Notes: a model not told the origin generated them from the sequence alone. A stretch of 64,000 nucleotides of DNA from Marinomonas algarum (GCF_020532605.1 NZ_JAJATW010000010.1:1-64000); one strand, 5' to 3'; shown: positions 18,559-29,752, counted from the first letter of the stretch. Program-made: numbers and translations.

Positions 18559-19061
18559 TAGTCTTCGCTTTTAACCAATTCAGCGCTTTCAATAATGACA
18601 TCTTCTGCCGGCACGTCTTGATGGCCTGACTTCGTTGTCGTTTTTACTTCTTTGATCTTATTCACAATGTCCATACCCGCGGTCACTTTACCAAAAACGG
18701 CGTAACCCCAGCCATCTGGTGTTTTGCTGCGGTGATTAAGGAAGCTGTTGTCAGCCACGTTGATGAAGAACTGTGCTGATGCAGAGTGTGGGTCCATCGT
18801 ACGAGCCATGGCCAATGTGCCTGCTTCATTTTTAAGGCCGTTGTCGGCTTCATTTTCAATGGCAGTGCGTGTTTCTTTTTGCGTCATGCCCGGCTCAAAA
18901 CCACCGCCTTGAACCATAAAGCCATTGATGACACGGTGAAAAATAACACCGTCATAAAAGCCAGAAGTAACGTATTCTTCAAAGTTTTTTGCTGTCTTAG
19001 GTGCTTTTTCGTAATCCAGTTCAACGTGAATATCGCCGTGATTAGTATGTAAAATGATCAT
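18558..19061 (-). CDS. ppiB: Cytoplasmic peptidyl-prolyl isomerase (cyclophilin)
   Basis: A 167-residue cyclophilin without a signal peptide. Active-site patterns [13 protein letters not shown] and the SAQFFIN stretch are present. It catalyses proline isomerisation in protein folding. It is the first gene of the ppiB-lpxH pair. Confidence 0.93.
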   Translation of the reverse strand: MIILHTNHGDIHVELDYEKAPKTAKNFEEYVTSGFYDGVIFHRVINGFMVQGGGFEPGMTQKETRTAIENEADNGLKNEAGTLAMARTMDPHSASAQFFINVADNSFLNHRSKTPDGWGYAVFGKVTAGMDIVNKIKEVKTTTKSGHQDVPAEDVIIESAELVKSED

Positions 19062-19131
19062 GTATTGCCCTTATATCACTTATGTTTAAAAGATAGGGTG
19101 GAAAGAAATAAAATTTCTAAGTGCATTTTAG

Positions 19132-19172
19132 GGGTTTGTTGATTAAGACGCTAGCCCAGTCACCACAAACCC
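19132..19172. repeat. Inverted repeat between ppiB and queC
   Basis: GGGTTTGT (19132-19139) and ACAAACCC (19165-19172) are exact complements 25 bases apart. They lie just after the queC stop on the minus strand but lack a T-run. They could be a weak terminator or part of the ppiB promoter region. Confidence 0.3.
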
Positions 19173-19193
19173 TTTTGGAATCAAGTCATTTGC

Positions 19194-19862
19194 TCAGTTT
19201 TCGTAGGCGAGCGGATCTTGCCTTCCTTGTTCAGCAAACGCTTCAAGACGTTCATGGCACGCACCGCATTTCCCGCAGGATTGTTCGCGACCATTGTAGC
19301 AAGTCCATGTATCGGCATAATCTAAGCCCATAGCCAGCCCCGCTTTAAGTATGTCGCCCTTTGATGCGTGTAAAAAAGGCGTGACGATATCTACAGGCTG
19401 ATAGTTGGCGATGTTGGCGACAGCGTTCATGGCATTAACAAATTCAGGCCGACAGTCAGGGTAGATATGATGGTCGCCCGCATGAGCGCCGTAGTAGACT
19501 TTTCCGGCTTCAAGTGACACGGCGTAAGCAATGGCCATTGAAAGCAATACCATGTTTCGATTAGGAACCACGGTGGATTTCATATTGTCGCTTTCGTAGT
19601 GCCCTTCAGGAATGTCGGTGTCACCGGTGAGAGATGAGTTTGCCATTAAGCTATTAATGGCGGTGATATCAACAATTTTATGAGAAATGCTTAACGCCTG
19701 ACAGACTGACGCGGCAACTGTTAATTCCTTGCTGTGCTTTTGACCATAATTGAATGAGATCGCATACACGTCCAACCCGCTTCGCAACGCAGTGTGGAGT
19801 ACCGTAAAAGAGTCCATGCCCCCTGAGTAAACAACAACGGCTTTTTCTGGTATTTCTGGCAT
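19194..19862 (-). CDS. queC: 7-cyano-7-deazaguanine synthase
   Basis: An ATP-dependent enzyme converting carboxy-deazaguanine to preQ0 in queuosine synthesis. The 222 residues have the PP-loop VYSGGMDS at the N-terminus and the zinc cysteines in [12 protein letters not shown] near the C-terminus. It stands alone on the minus strand; the next pathway enzyme, QueF, is encoded at 48195-49010. Confidence 0.95.
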   Translation of the reverse strand: MPEIPEKAVVVYSGGMDSFTVLHTALRSGLDVYAISFNYGQKHSKELTVAASVCQALSISHKIVDITAINSLMANSSLTGDTDIPEGHYESDNMKSTVVPNRNMVLLSMAIAYAVSLEAGKVYYGAHAGDHHIYPDCRPEFVNAMNAVANIANYQPVDIVTPFLHASKGDILKAGLAMGLDYADTWTCYNGREQSCGKCGACHERLEAFAEQGRQDPLAYEN

Positions 19863-20091
19863 GATGTGCGAATTCCTTAAAAGGTTGCTAGTCTATTGAT
19901 AAATATAACTATAAAAGAAAAATTAAAGTCGGCATCATAGCAGATTCGCTAAGTCATGGCAGAGTTTTTACCCTTTCAAATCGGATTGGTTTTCAAGCAA
20001 GACGAATGGGTTTAAAGGTTGTGCTGATTGTCTTAGTGATAAAGCGTAGAAAAAAAAGCACACGAGTTTGACACAATACAACGAGATAATT

Positions 20092-20802
20092 ATGACAAGA
20101 ATAGAGCATATGCGGCGTGGTGCCTTGGCTTCAGTCCCTATGATTGTGGGAGGGATTCCCTTTGGTTTACTGTTTGGTTCCTTAGCATCGAGTAATGGCT
20201 TAAGTCCTTGGTTTGCGATTGCTATGTCTGCCATTGTGTTTGCTGGGTCAGCGCAGTTTGTTGCTTTAGGGCTAATCGCGCTTCATGCGCCGATATGGGT
20301 GATTGTTTCAACCACTTTTATTGTTAATCTACGACACCTTTTGTACGCCGCAGACATGGTGAAGTTTGTGAAACATTTGCCTATGCCGGTGCGTCTGATT
20401 ATGGGGTTTGGCCTGGTGGACGAGACTTATGCTGCGTTGCGACCTATGTATGGCACCGGCGCAGTAAACGATAAAACGGGTCATCAGGTGTATTTTGGTT
20501 CTTTTTTAGCCTTCTATGTTATGTGGAACGTGACGACGGTTTTAGGGGTGTTGTCTGGCGAGCTCATTCCAGGCATGAGCGAGTGGGGGCTGGAATTCGC
20601 TATGGTGGCGACCTTTATTGGCATCATTACGCCCTATTTAAAATCGAAGCCTTTTTGGTTGTGTATGATCAGTGCGGGCGTCTCTTCATTGGTGCTGGTG
20701 GATTTACCTAATAACTTAGGACTATTGGCGTCGGCTGTGGTGGGGGTGCTGGTAGGCTTTCTGGCAGACCAAGGAAAAGATGCGTCAGGCGGTGTTGCAT
20801 GA
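20092..20802 (+). CDS. azlC: AzlC family branched-chain amino acid exporter subunit
   Basis: The large subunit of an AzlCD-type exporter. The ATG at 20092 gives 236 residues with the family signature RRGALASVPMIVGGIPFG and MSAIVFAGSAQFVAL, and about seven membrane segments. A TTG 24 bases earlier is possible but less likely. The stop overlaps azlD. Export of branched-chain amino acids is known for B. subtilis and E. coli homologues (YgaZH); the substrate here is inferred. Confidence 0.88.
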   Translation: MTRIEHMRRGALASVPMIVGGIPFGLLFGSLASSNGLSPWFAIAMSAIVFAGSAQFVALGLIALHAPIWVIVSTTFIVNLRHLLYAADMVKFVKHLPMPVRLIMGFGLVDETYAALRPMYGTGAVNDKTGHQVYFGSFLAFYVMWNVTTVLGVLSGELIPGMSEWGLEFAMVATFIGIITPYLKSKPFWLCMISAGVSSLVLVDLPNNLGLLASAVVGVLVGFLADQGKDASGGVA

Positions 20803-21128
20803 GTGTCAGTGAGTCTATTTTTATCATTATAGGTATGTTTATTGTTACCTTTGGTGTTCGCTTCGTGTTGTTTGCCCGCGCGCACAAGGTAGTAATGCCA
20901 CCCTTTATTGAAAAGGCGTTAAAGTTTGTGCCGGTGGCCGTGTTGACAGCGATCATTACGCCTATGATTTTCCTACAAGATCAAGCGCTTTATTTGTCGC
21001 TTTTTAATCCTTGGTTATTGGGTGCCTTGGCTTCTTTTTTGGTAGGCATTTGGCGTCAGCAACAACTATTAACTATTCTGGTTGGTGTGGTGGTTTTCTT
21101 TATCGCTAAATTCTTTTTTTCTGCATAA
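20799..21128 (+). CDS. azlD: AzlD family exporter small subunit
   Basis: A 109-residue membrane protein with three to four hydrophobic helices and the AzlD pattern TFGVRFVLF and PVAVLTAIITPMIF. It overlaps azlC by four bases (ATGA), the usual arrangement for this two-part exporter. Confidence 0.87.
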   Translation: MSVSESIFIIIGMFIVTFGVRFVLFARAHKVVMPPFIEKALKFVPVAVLTAIITPMIFLQDQALYLSLFNPWLLGALASFLVGIWRQQQLLTILVGVVVFFIAKFFFSA

Positions 21129-21196
21129 AAAAGCACAAAAGACTTTCTGGCCAATATCCTATAGAAACCTAAATGCTATATACTTATTCATTAACG

Positions 21197-21210
21197 TAAC
21201 AATATTGTTA
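21197..21210. promoter_or_regulatory. 14-bp palindrome upstream of glnS
   Basis: TAACAATATTGTTA is a perfect palindrome 30 bases before the glnS ATG. It could be an operator or a chance AT-rich dyad. Confidence 0.3.
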
Positions 21211-21239
21211 GATCACACTTATCGGGACTTACATCAATC

Positions 21240-22913
21240 ATGTCAGAAACGTCAAAAACAGGTAACTTCATTACCCAAATCATTGATAAAGATAACGAAT
21301 CAGGTAAACACGGCGGCAAGGTATTGACGCGTTTTCCACCTGAGCCAAATGGCTATTTGCACATCGGTCATGCTAAGTCTATTTGTTTGAATTTTGGCTT
21401 AGGGTTGCGTTACAACGGTCAATGTAACCTTCGTTTTGACGACACCAACCCTGAAAAAGAAAGTGTCGAATACATAGAGTCCATTAAGCGTGATGTGGAA
21501 TGGTTAGGCTTTGAGTGGAAAGGCGAGCCTAAGTTTGCTTCGAACTACTTTGATCAATTGTTTGATTTCGCCGTGCAGCTTGTGCAGGCCGGTAAGGCTT
21601 ATGTGTGCGAGTTAAATGCTGAAGAAATGCGAGCCTACCGCGGCACGCTAAAAGAGCCAGGCAAAAATAGCCCCTATCGTGATCGTACGGTAGAAGAAAA
21701 TATGGCCATTTTTATGGATATGAAAAATGGCAAATACAAAGACGGTGAAGTGGTTTTACGCGCAAAAATTGATATGGCAAGCCCTAATATCAACATGCGT
21801 GATCCGATTATTTACCGGGTGCGCCATGTTCATCACCACCAAACAGGGGACAAGTGGTGTGTTTACCCAATGTACGACTTTACCCACTGTTTGTCGGATG
21901 CCATTGAAGAAGTCACCCACTCAGTGTGTACGCTGGAATTTCAAGACCATCGCCCTTTGTACGATTGGGTATTGGATACGCTGGGTACCTTTCATCCGCA
22001 ACAAATTGAGTTTGCGCGTTTGAATTTAAATTACACTGTCACCAGTAAGCGTAAGCTAAAGCAATTAGTCGACGAAAAACACGTACAGGGCTGGGACGAT
22101 CCGCGTATGCCGACTATTTCTGGTCTACGTCGTCGTGGTTACACCGCTTTATCGATTCGTAATTTCTGTGATCGTATTGGTGTGACCAAATCGGACAGTG
22201 TGGTTGACGTTGGTATGTTAGAGCACGCGATTCGAGAAGACTTGGATGCCAATGCAAACCGCGCCATGGTGGTATTAAACCCTATAAAGGTTACCTTGAC
22301 GAATTACCCAGAAGACAAAGAAGAAATCTTTCAAGTAGGCAACCATCCGAAAAATGAAGACGCTGGTAAGCGCGAAGTGCCTTTCAGCAAGGAGCTGTTT
22401 ATAGATGCAGCAGATTTTGCAGAAGTGCCGCCGCGTAAGTGGAAGCGTTTGACACTTGAGGGTGCGGTTCGCTTGCGTGGTGGTTATGTAATCACCTGTG
22501 ACGAGGCGATTAAAAACGACGCGGGTGACGTGGTTGAGTTACTGTGTCGCTATGATGAAAATACCTTGGGCGTAAACCCAGAAGGTTATAAGCCAAAAGG
22601 CGTGATTCACTGGGTAAGCGCTAAGCATGCGGTGAGTGCAACGGTTAATTTGTATGATCGACTGTTTGTTAACGAGGCGCCAGACGCCAACTATGAAGAT
22701 AAAAGCTTCTTAGACTTTATCAATACAGACTCCTTAACCGTGTTAACGAGTGCAAAAGCAGAGCCTTCGTTGTTGGCTTCTGAAAAAGGCCAAGGGTTCC
22801 AGTTCGAGCGAGAAGGTTACTTCTGTCGTGACCTGAAGGAAGAGGGTATTGTGTTTAATCGTACGGTAACACTACGTGATTCGTGGGCAAAAATTGAAGC
22901 AAAAGGAAAATAA
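21240..22913 (+). CDS. glnS: Glutaminyl-tRNA synthetase
   Basis: A class I synthetase charging tRNA-Gln. The 557 residues have the HIGH motif in [12 protein letters not shown] and a KMSKS-type loop, TSKRKL. Acceptor-binding and C-terminal beta-barrel anticodon domains follow. It is followed five bases later by cysS, so the two synthetases are co-transcribed. Confidence 0.97.
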   Translation: MSETSKTGNFITQIIDKDNESGKHGGKVLTRFPPEPNGYLHIGHAKSICLNFGLGLRYNGQCNLRFDDTNPEKESVEYIESIKRDVEWLGFEWKGEPKFASNYFDQLFDFAVQLVQAGKAYVCELNAEEMRAYRGTLKEPGKNSPYRDRTVEENMAIFMDMKNGKYKDGEVVLRAKIDMASPNINMRDPIIYRVRHVHHHQTGDKWCVYPMYDFTHCLSDAIEEVTHSVCTLEFQDHRPLYDWVLDTLGTFHPQQIEFARLNLNYTVTSKRKLKQLVDEKHVQGWDDPRMPTISGLRRRGYTALSIRNFCDRIGVTKSDSVVDVGMLEHAIREDLDANANRAMVVLNPIKVTLTNYPEDKEEIFQVGNHPKNEDAGKREVPFSKELFIDAADFAEVPPRKWKRLTLEGAVRLRGGYVITCDEAIKNDAGDVVELLCRYDENTLGVNPEGYKPKGVIHWVSAKHAVSATVNLYDRLFVNEAPDANYEDKSFLDFINTDSLTVLTSAKAEPSLLASEKGQGFQFEREGYFCRDLKEEGIVFNRTVTLRDSWAKIEAKGK

Positions 22914-22917
22914 CGAC

Positions 22918-24300
22918 ATGTTAAAGATTTACAACACGCAGAGTGGCAAGAAAGAGATTTTCACACCAATCGAGGAAGGTAAGGTTGGCATGTATGTGTG
23001 TGGTAATACTGTCTACGACTTTTGTCATATTGGTCACGCACGTGCCATGATCTCGTTTGATATTATTTCCCGCTTTATTCGTCATCTTGGTTACGATTTG
23101 AACTACATTCGTAACATTACTGACGTTGACGATAAAATTATAAAACGCGCTGAAGAAAACAACGAATCTACTCAATCCTTGACTGAGCGTATGATTGCTG
23201 CTCAGCGAGAAGATGAGCTGCGTTTGGGGAATAAGCTGCCAGATCGTGAGCCAAAAGCGACTGAGTTCATGCAAGAAATCATTGATATGATTCAAATTCT
23301 TATTGATAAAGGGTTTGCTTATCAAGGAACAACGGGCGATGTTTACTATCGAACGAGCAAATTTGAAAGTTACGGTAAGTTGAACAACCGTAAGCTAGAT
23401 GAAATGCTAGCCGGTGCGCGGATTGACGTTGAGGCGGCAAAAGAGCATCCAGCCGATTTTGTGTTGTGGAAACAGACAAAAGTGGGGGAAGTGTCTTGGC
23501 CATCTCCTTGGGGAGAGGGACGTCCTGGTTGGCACATTGAGTGTTCTGCGATGTCGACGAATTGTCTCGGTAGTCATTTTGATATTCATGGTGGTGGTCC
23601 AGATCTTAAGTTCCCACATCATGAAAACGAGATTGCACAATCAGAAGCCGCAACGGGTAAAGATTATGTTAATTATTGGATGCATTGTGGTGCGGTTCGA
23701 GTAAACAACGAGAAGATGTCTAAGTCATTGGGTAACTTTTTTACCGTTCGAGATGTGCTGGCGAAGTTTAATCCTGAAGTAGTGCGCTATCTTATGGTGT
23801 CTAGTCAATATCGCAGTGCGATTGATTATTCAGATCAAAGTCTGAACGAGGCGAAAGTGGCATTAGAGCGTTTGTACACAGCATTGCGTGATCAGCCTAT
23901 GGCGGCAGAGTATACGCCGAGCGAATACACTCAACGTTTTGAAGAAGCGATGAAGGACGACTTTAATACCGCGGTGGCTATTTCTGTGCTGTTTGAATTG
24001 GTTCGAGATCTCAATAAAGCCAAAACAGAAGCGCCAGAAAAAGCCATGACGTTAGCCACAGAGCTTAAAACATTGGCAGAATTGCTAGGGCTGTTGTACC
24101 AAGACCCTGAGTATTTCATGCAAAATGGGACGGTATCTGAAGGCTTGAGTGATGACGATATCCAGCGTTTTATTGAGGAAAGGGCGCAAGCGCGAAAGGA
24201 TAAAAACTTTGCCCGTGGTGATGAAATTCGTGATGAACTGGCTGCTCAAGGTATCGAGCTTCTGGACAGTCGTGAAGGAACCACTTGGACAAGAAGTTAA
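22918..24300 (+). CDS. cysS: Cysteinyl-tRNA synthetase
   Basis: Charges tRNA-Cys. The ATG at 22918, after an AAAAGGA site, gives 460 residues starting MLKIYNTQSGKKEIF. HIGH is in FCHIGHARAM, KMSKS in KMSKSLGNF, and zinc ligands in VCGNTVYDF, WHIECSAMS and HHENE. A start at 22876 would overlap glnS and is not needed. It ends at a strong hairpin. Confidence 0.97.
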   Translation: MLKIYNTQSGKKEIFTPIEEGKVGMYVCGNTVYDFCHIGHARAMISFDIISRFIRHLGYDLNYIRNITDVDDKIIKRAEENNESTQSLTERMIAAQREDELRLGNKLPDREPKATEFMQEIIDMIQILIDKGFAYQGTTGDVYYRTSKFESYGKLNNRKLDEMLAGARIDVEAAKEHPADFVLWKQTKVGEVSWPSPWGEGRPGWHIECSAMSTNCLGSHFDIHGGGPDLKFPHHENEIAQSEAATGKDYVNYWMHCGAVRVNNEKMSKSLGNFFTVRDVLAKFNPEVVRYLMVSSQYRSAIDYSDQSLNEAKVALERLYTALRDQPMAAEYTPSEYTQRFEEAMKDDFNTAVAISVLFELVRDLNKAKTEAPEKAMTLATELKTLAELLGLLYQDPEYFMQNGTVSEGLSDDDIQRFIEERAQARKDKNFARGDEIRDELAAQGIELLDSREGTTWTRS

Positions 24301-24317
24301 TGAAATAGCGGCGTGTG

Positions 24318-24345
24318 AAAAAGGCGATGGTAACATCGCCTTTTT
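24318..24345. terminator. Bidirectional terminator after cysS
   Basis: A perfect 12-bp stem (24318-24329, 24334-24345) around GTAA with A and T tails. It serves cysS and the convergent universal stress protein gene. Confidence 0.92.
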
Positions 24346-24397
24346 GTTGTCTGTCTTTTGTCGTTATGTTTATGAAGGTCTTTTATCGGAAAGACTT

Positions 24398-24829
24398 TTA
24401 TTCTTTCGTTACCTTAACGGCCAATACATCACAAGGTGCACCGTGAAGTACGCCATTTGCTGTAGATCCTAGGAGCAGGGCTAAGCCGTGTCGACCATGA
24501 CTGCCGACAACAATGAGGTCTGCTTCTTTTTCAGAGGCGATGCGATGAATTTCACTTTCAATGCCGCCTTGAGAAACACAGGTTTCTTGAACAGGAAAAT
24601 CAAGCTGTTCCTCTAGCGCAGTGATACGCTCTTTGGCGGTTTCTTGTAGCTGTGCTTGAATGTCTGTGATATCGATGGGAACATCGCCACCGTATGCGTA
24701 GTTAAGCGATTCAATGACATGAAGAATGGTCAGTTCTGCACCGGTTGCTTTGCAAAGAGAGACCGCTTTATTTGCGACATCAATGCTTTCATCAGTTAGG
24801 TCGATAGCGAGTAGAATTTTATTGTACAT
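24398..24829 (-). CDS. Universal stress protein (UspA family)
   Basis: A 143-residue single-domain Usp with the N-terminal ILLAIDLTDES strand and the ATP-binding pattern G-2x-G-9x-G(S/T) in VGSHGRHGLALLLGSTANGV. Such proteins accumulate under starvation or oxidative stress. The start is ATG 24829; a GTG directly before it (24832) is also possible. A GGAGG site lies upstream. Confidence 0.9.
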   Translation of the reverse strand: MYNKILLAIDLTDESIDVANKAVSLCKATGAELTILHVIESLNYAYGGDVPIDITDIQAQLQETAKERITALEEQLDFPVQETCVSQGGIESEIHRIASEKEADLIVVGSHGRHGLALLLGSTANGVLHGAPCDVLAVKVTKE

Positions 24830-24890
24830 CACGGAATGCCTCCAAAGTGGCCTTAAATTTATTAGATTATAACCAGAGAAAAAATTTTAT

Positions 24891-25379
24891 ATGACTACTC
24901 TTATTGTCATTTTTATATCGTTGTCGTTAATGGGATCAGCGTTATGGATTTTGCCCCCGAAAAAAGAACGTGAGCGCATGTCACTTCGCATGCAAGCTCG
25001 AAAACTAGGACTCAACGTTCAGCTTACATCAATTGACTTGCCTGACAAGTGGGATAAGTCAAAGAACCGGCAAAAAACGGTTGCTTATGCGTTATATCGC
25101 TTAAAGCCTCTTAAAACCTTTACCGACGTGGTTTGGTTGTTGCCCTACGAGGTGTGGAAATATCATCTTGTTACAACAGGTTGGTGGTCTAACGAGACAC
25201 TGAATTTGTCAGCAGAAGATCAACAAATTTTAGAAGAGTACGGTGACTGCCTCACCGCCATACAGATTACCTCTGATTCGGTGACTTTTTATTGGTCAGA
25301 ACGAGGCAATGAAGAAGGGTTAGCGGCTTTTTCTCGCTTAGTCTTATCTTTGGCGGAAGTGCGGCTGTCTCGTCTTTAG
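24891..25379 (+). CDS. Membrane-anchored protein of unknown function
   Basis: A 162-residue protein with one N-terminal hydrophobic helix (LIVIFISLSLMGSALWILPP), then a basic stretch and a soluble domain of about 120 residues. It ends with a helical LAAFSRLVLSLAEVRLSRL-like segment. I do not recognise a named domain; it resembles conserved proteins found near topA in related genomes. Its stop codon overlaps that of the convergent gene. Confidence 0.7.
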   Translation: MTTLIVIFISLSLMGSALWILPPKKERERMSLRMQARKLGLNVQLTSIDLPDKWDKSKNRQKTVAYALYRLKPLKTFTDVVWLLPYEVWKYHLVTTGWWSNETLNLSAEDQQILEEYGDCLTAIQITSDSVTFYWSERGNEEGLAAFSRLVLSLAEVRLSRL

Positions 25380-26137
25380 TTGACGTCATTGGGGCTTGGC
25401 TTATCAAGGTTCTGTAATAGCGCACTTAAGACTTCTTCAGGGGTTTCGCTGTCTTTCACCGCGTCAATTTTAGGGGTGAGTATCTGTTTCATTCTGTCTG
25501 TGACGAAGTCGAGCAATATTTTCTTTTCAGGGCGTTCAATAGCGTCCGCTTTGACGTGGGACAGGATGACGCCGTAAAGCGTCTGTGCGACCCGCATATC
25601 GCCATTGTTGAAGTTTTTATTGGCCTGGACAATTTGGCGATTAAGCTGCGTCCAGAGGTTAAGCCAGCGTAAATATTCGTAGCACGCCTGATAATGGGTG
25701 TTACTAATGCGTCCCTTGCGGCGAAGGTACAGCAACATCTTTGCGAGTTTTGTTAAGCGCTCTTTGTAATTGGTCTTCTCCTGGAAGCTTAATAGCTCAG
25801 GCTCTGGATTAAATGTTAAAGGTTCGTGATTACGATTATCCTCGGCCGCCGCGATACGAATTTCTATTTTTTCGGGGTCATCGGAGTATTGTAGTAATTC
25901 TCTTAATGTGTCGAGGTAAAAATCATAAAGAACATCGGTCGCAATCGTGTCCGTATTGATGTCTCTGAGCCCACGAATATGTTGCTCTACTCGATCAGCG
26001 CGGTTGGAAAACTGGAGTTGTTTAACGCGTCTCTCTGTGGCTTCTTTTTCTTTTTGGTGAGCACGAGAGCCCACCACAACAGATAAAAGAACAATGATTA
26101 CTAAAATTGCAATGGTGAGAATTTGGAGCGTAGCCAT
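25376..26137 (-). CDS. Membrane-anchored helical protein of unknown function
   Basis: A 253-residue protein: an N-terminal transmembrane helix (ILTIAILVIIVLLSVVVG), a charged coiled-coil-like stretch (QKEKEATERRVKQL), then a largely helical soluble domain. No catalytic motif is visible. It is convergent with the preceding unknown gene, with overlapping stops, and divergent from topA. The two unknowns and topA may form a conserved neighbourhood. Confidence 0.7.
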   Translation of the reverse strand: MATLQILTIAILVIIVLLSVVVGSRAHQKEKEATERRVKQLQFSNRADRVEQHIRGLRDINTDTIATDVLYDFYLDTLRELLQYSDDPEKIEIRIAAAEDNRNHEPLTFNPEPELLSFQEKTNYKERLTKLAKMLLYLRRKGRISNTHYQACYEYLRWLNLWTQLNRQIVQANKNFNNGDMRVAQTLYGVILSHVKADAIERPEKKILLDFVTDRMKQILTPKIDAVKDSETPEEVLSALLQNLDKPSPNDVN

Positions 26138-26224
26138 GATTGTCCTTCAGCAGCGAATCCAGTATGTTAAATAAGAAATATGAACATCGGCAAGATTTAA
26201 TGTGTGAAACAATACAGGGATCGC

Positions 26225-26253
26225 TTGTTATATAAAAGGTGTTTGCTTAATAT
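26225..26253 (+). promoter_or_regulatory. Candidate sigma-70 promoter for topA
   Basis: TTGTTA (26225-26230) and TAATAT (26248-26253) are separated by 17 bases, about 75 bases before the topA start. Five of six -10 bases and four of six -35 bases fit by eye. Supercoiling control is expected for topA but not shown here. Confidence 0.4.
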
Positions 26254-26326
26254 CAGCGCCCCTAGAGATGAAACTTCGTGCAACGTGGATTTGCAGACCT
26301 ACTTTATAAAAGGCTTACACAGTTCA

Positions 26327-28954
26327 ATGGGAAAATCACTGGTTATCGTGGAATCGCCCGCAAAGGCGAAAACCATCAACAAATATCTCGGCAACGATTT
26401 TATTGTAAAATCAAGCGTCGGGCACATTCGCGATTTGCCAACGGGTAAAACAGCGACGTCAACGCCAAAAGAGCGCGCGAAACAAGCCGCCTTGACGCGA
26501 AAAATGAGCCCTGAAGAAAAGCTAGAATACAAGACAAAGAAAGCGCGCAAGCAGCTTATTGCCAGAATGGGTGTCGATCCAGAGCATGATTGGAAAGCCC
26601 ATTATGAAGTGCTACCTGGCAAGGAAAAGGTTGTTGATGAATTAAAACGCTTAGCAAAAAATGCTGACACCATCTATCTCGCAACCGATTTGGATAGAGA
26701 GGGTGAGGCGATTGCTTGGCACTTGCGTGAAGCCATCGGCGGTGATGATACGCGATATAAGCGCGTTGTTTTTAACGAAATCACCAAGAAAGCGATTAAG
26801 GCTGCATTTGAAACGCCTTCAGAACTGGATATGGATCGCGTTAACGCACAGCAAGCGCGTCGCTTCCTAGACCGTGTGGTCGGCTTTATGGTATCGCCTT
26901 TATTGTGGGCAAAAGTCGCACGTGGATTATCTGCAGGCCGTGTTCAGTCTGTTGCGGTGCGTTTGATCGTTGAGCGTGAAAAAGAGATACGCGCCTTTGT
27001 GCCCGATGAATTTTGGGAATTGGACGCTTTGCTATCAACACCGTCTCAAGACGTGATCAAGTTTGCGGCGGCTAAGTATCAAGGCAAAGAATACCGTCCC
27101 GTTAACCAAACCCAATCGGATGAACATCTCGCGCGATTGTCTGATGCCCAGTATTTGGTGAGCAGTCGCGAAGACAAGCCGACGAAGAGTAAACCTTCTG
27201 CGCCTTTCATTACATCGACGCTTCAGCAGGCGGCCAGTACTCGACTTGGGTATGGCGTGAAAAAAACCATGATGCTGGCGCAACGTTTGTATGAAGGGGG
27301 TTACATTACCTACATGCGTACCGACTCGACGAATCTAAGTGCAGAAGCTGTTGAAGCGTTGCGTGGTTACATTCTGTCTAATTTTGGTGAGAAATACTTG
27401 CCAGAAGAGGCTATTCGGTACAGTAGTAAAGAAGGGGCGCAAGAGGCTCACGAGGCGATTCGTCCCTCCGATGTGACAGTACGTGTTGATGATTTATTGG
27501 GGATGGAAAAAGACGCGCATCGCCTGTATGACTTGATCCGCAGTCAATTTATGGCGTGTCAAATGACACCGGCTGAGTACACGTCAACAACTATAACGGT
27601 TGAGACGGGTGACTACGAGTTTAAAGCGAAAGGACGTATTCTGCGCTTTGACGGTTACACTCGTGCCATGCAGACAGTGGTGAAAAAAGGTGAAGATAAT
27701 ATTTTGCCTGATGTTGAAAAAGGCGAATATTTAACGCTTAAAGAATTAATACCAGAGCAGCATTTTACCAAGCCGATTGCACGATTCAGTGAAGCCAGCT
27801 TGGTCAAAGAGCTTGAAAAACGTGGCATTGGTCGTCCTTCCACCTACGCGTCTATTATTTCTACCATCCAAGATCGTGGATACGTTCGAGTTGAAAATCG
27901 TCGTTTCTATGCAGAGAAAATGGGCGACATAGTGACTGAGCGCCTGGTAGACAGTTTTACGTCTCTAATGGACTTCAGCTTTACTGCGCAAATGGAAGAA
28001 CAACTCGATCATATTGCTGAAGGCGATAAAGATTGGATTCAAACTCTGAATGCGTTTTACAAAGACTTTAGTTCTGTGCTGGCCAAAGCAGAGTCTCCTG
28101 AAGATGGCATGATGCTCAACGAACCCACTCCGACAGACATTGAGTGCCCGAAGTGTTCTCGTCCAATGCAAATTCGTACGGCCAGTACTGGCGTATTTCT
28201 TTCTTGTTCCGGTTATGCGTTACCGCCCAAAGAGCGTTGTAAGGCGACTATCAATCTTATTCGTGGTGACGAAGCGGTTGCTGTTGATGATGAGGAAGGG
28301 GAGTCTAAGGCTCTTATTAATAAACAACGCTGTAAGATTTGTGGCTCTGCCATGGACAGCTACTTAATGGATGAACACCGTAAACTGCATGTTTGTGGCA
28401 ATAATCCAGCTTGTTCGGGCTATGAGGTTGAGCACGGCACATTCAAAATAAAAGGGTATGATGGGCCGTTGTTAGAGTGTGATAAATGCGGCTCAGACAT
28501 GCAGCTGAAAACCGGTCGCTTCGGTAAATACTTTGGTTGCACAAATGAAGAGTGCAAAAATACGCGTAAGTTGCTGAAAAATGGTGAAGCTGCGCCACCA
28601 AAAATGGACCCTGTGTCGATGCCGGATCTGGCTTGTCAGAAAGTGGAAGATCACTATGTTTTGCGTGATGGTGCAACGGGCTTGTTCCTTGCCGCGAGTC
28701 AATTCCCTCGCAAGCGTGAGACACGTGCTCCTCTGGTTGCTGAGTTGTTGCCTTATATGGATCAGATTGATCCTAAGTATCACTTTTTCCGTAATGCGCC
28801 TGTTGCTGACTCTGAAGGTCGCCCCACGGTGATCCGTTACAGCCGTAAGACAAAAGAACAGTACATTATGACGGAAGAGGAAGGTAAGCCAACCGGTTGG
28901 AAGGCCTTTTACGTTGGCTCCAAGTGGGTGATTGAGGAAGGCAAGAAAAAATGA
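26327..28954 (+). CDS. topA: DNA topoisomerase I
   Basis: Relaxes negative supercoils. The ATG at 26327 gives 875 residues starting [22 protein letters not shown]. The TOPRIM acidic motif is in [11 protein letters not shown] and the active-site tyrosine in [13 protein letters not shown]. The C-terminus has three zinc ribbons beginning CPKC, CKIC and CDKC, then the basic DNA-binding end. A start 123 bases upstream would add unrelated residues. It overlaps the next gene by four bases. Confidence 0.97.
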   Translation: MGKSLVIVESPAKAKTINKYLGNDFIVKSSVGHIRDLPTGKTATSTPKERAKQAALTRKMSPEEKLEYKTKKARKQLIARMGVDPEHDWKAHYEVLPGKEKVVDELKRLAKNADTIYLATDLDREGEAIAWHLREAIGGDDTRYKRVVFNEITKKAIKAAFETPSELDMDRVNAQQARRFLDRVVGFMVSPLLWAKVARGLSAGRVQSVAVRLIVEREKEIRAFVPDEFWELDALLSTPSQDVIKFAAAKYQGKEYRPVNQTQSDEHLARLSDAQYLVSSREDKPTKSKPSAPFITSTLQQAASTRLGYGVKKTMMLAQRLYEGGYITYMRTDSTNLSAEAVEALRGYILSNFGEKYLPEEAIRYSSKEGAQEAHEAIRPSDVTVRVDDLLGMEKDAHRLYDLIRSQFMACQMTPAEYTSTTITVETGDYEFKAKGRILRFDGYTRAMQTVVKKGEDNILPDVEKGEYLTLKELIPEQHFTKPIARFSEASLVKELEKRGIGRPSTYASIISTIQDRGYVRVENRRFYAEKMGDIVTERLVDSFTSLMDFSFTAQMEEQLDHIAEGDKDWIQTLNAFYKDFSSVLAKAESPEDGMMLNEPTPTDIECPKCSRPMQIRTASTGVFLSCSGYALPPKERCKATINLIRGDEAVAVDDEEGESKALINKQRCKICGSAMDSYLMDEHRKLHVCGNNPACSGYEVEHGTFKIKGYDGPLLECDKCGSDMQLKTGRFGKYFGCTNEECKNTRKLLKNGEAAPPKMDPVSMPDLACQKVEDHYVLRDGATGLFLAASQFPRKRETRAPLVAELLPYMDQIDPKYHFFRNAPVADSEGRPTVIRYSRKTKEQYIMTEEEGKPTGWKAFYVGSKWVIEEGKKK

Positions 28955-29421
28955 GTGGTGCAAGTTTAGCAAGTTTAACGAACCAAAAGCTTGATACGGC
29001 AAGGCGTTTGATTCAACAAGGTAAGCTTAGCGAAGAGGCTTGGTTGAATGTGGGTTTGGAAAGCTCGGCCATCTTTCAACTGAAAAGCGCGTTGAATGGC
29101 CTGCTTAAAGAAGTCTCTGCCGCTTATTCTCTGTCAGGCTCTTTGGATGTAAACCAGTTGTTGGCCGATGCAGATAAGAAGCAGCTGGTGGTCCCTGTGC
29201 TGAACGAATTAGCAGACTTGTTTCGCCGTACGGACTCATGGTGTTCATCGTTAAATCAAGCCTATTTGGTGCAATTTGAATGTCGACTGTCTGCGTCTTC
29301 GGTTGTGCAGAGTGACAATCTTATCGGGCGTGGTGGCGATGCGGGTGCCTCGGTTAGCTTGTATTTAGCGAAGCTTGTAGAATTGATATTGCGTTTTAGA
29401 GAAGAGTCGTCAGAGTATTAA
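28951..29421 (+). CDS. DUF6586-like protein of unknown function
   Basis: A 156-residue, mostly helical cytoplasmic protein. Its start overlaps the topA stop (ATGA), so it is translationally coupled to topoisomerase I. It matches my memory of the small conserved gene after topA in Pseudomonas (DUF6586 type). No catalytic motif is seen and the function is unknown. Confidence 0.75.
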   Translation: MSGASLASLTNQKLDTARRLIQQGKLSEEAWLNVGLESSAIFQLKSALNGLLKEVSAAYSLSGSLDVNQLLADADKKQLVVPVLNELADLFRRTDSWCSSLNQAYLVQFECRLSASSVVQSDNLIGRGGDAGASVSLYLAKLVELILRFREESSEY

Positions 29422-29423
29422 AT

Positions 29424-29690
29424 ATGAAAGAATCCTACCTAGAAATTGTTGAGTTGGACAACGGTGATATTGTGTTGCGTCCAGCCAGTGAAGATGGAGA
29501 GGACGCAGCGCCCTTAGCAGTGCTTACGATTTCAGATGATACGCGTTCCTATTTGAAAGATCGGTATTTTGAATTAGCGAAGCATATGTTTCATGCCGGA
29601 ATTGATTTTGTCTATTCCGATGAAGCTTTCTTCGATGAAGAAGCAGATTATGCCGATGATGATGAGTTTCGCCCTAAAATTTTGCATTGA
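29424..29690 (+). CDS. Small acidic protein of unknown function
   Basis: An 88-residue protein with a very acidic C-terminus (FFDEEADYADDDEF). It starts two bases after the preceding gene, third in the topA operon. A homologue sits at the same place in Pseudomonas as far as I recall. The function is unknown. Confidence 0.75.
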   Translation: MKESYLEIVELDNGDIVLRPASEDGEDAAPLAVLTISDDTRSYLKDRYFELAKHMFHAGIDFVYSDEAFFDEEADYADDDEFRPKILH

Positions 29691-29752
29691 GGGTCAGCAA
29701 TAAGCGAAGCCTTCGGTATTGCTCTGATTGCACAAAAGCAGGTGTACTAACC

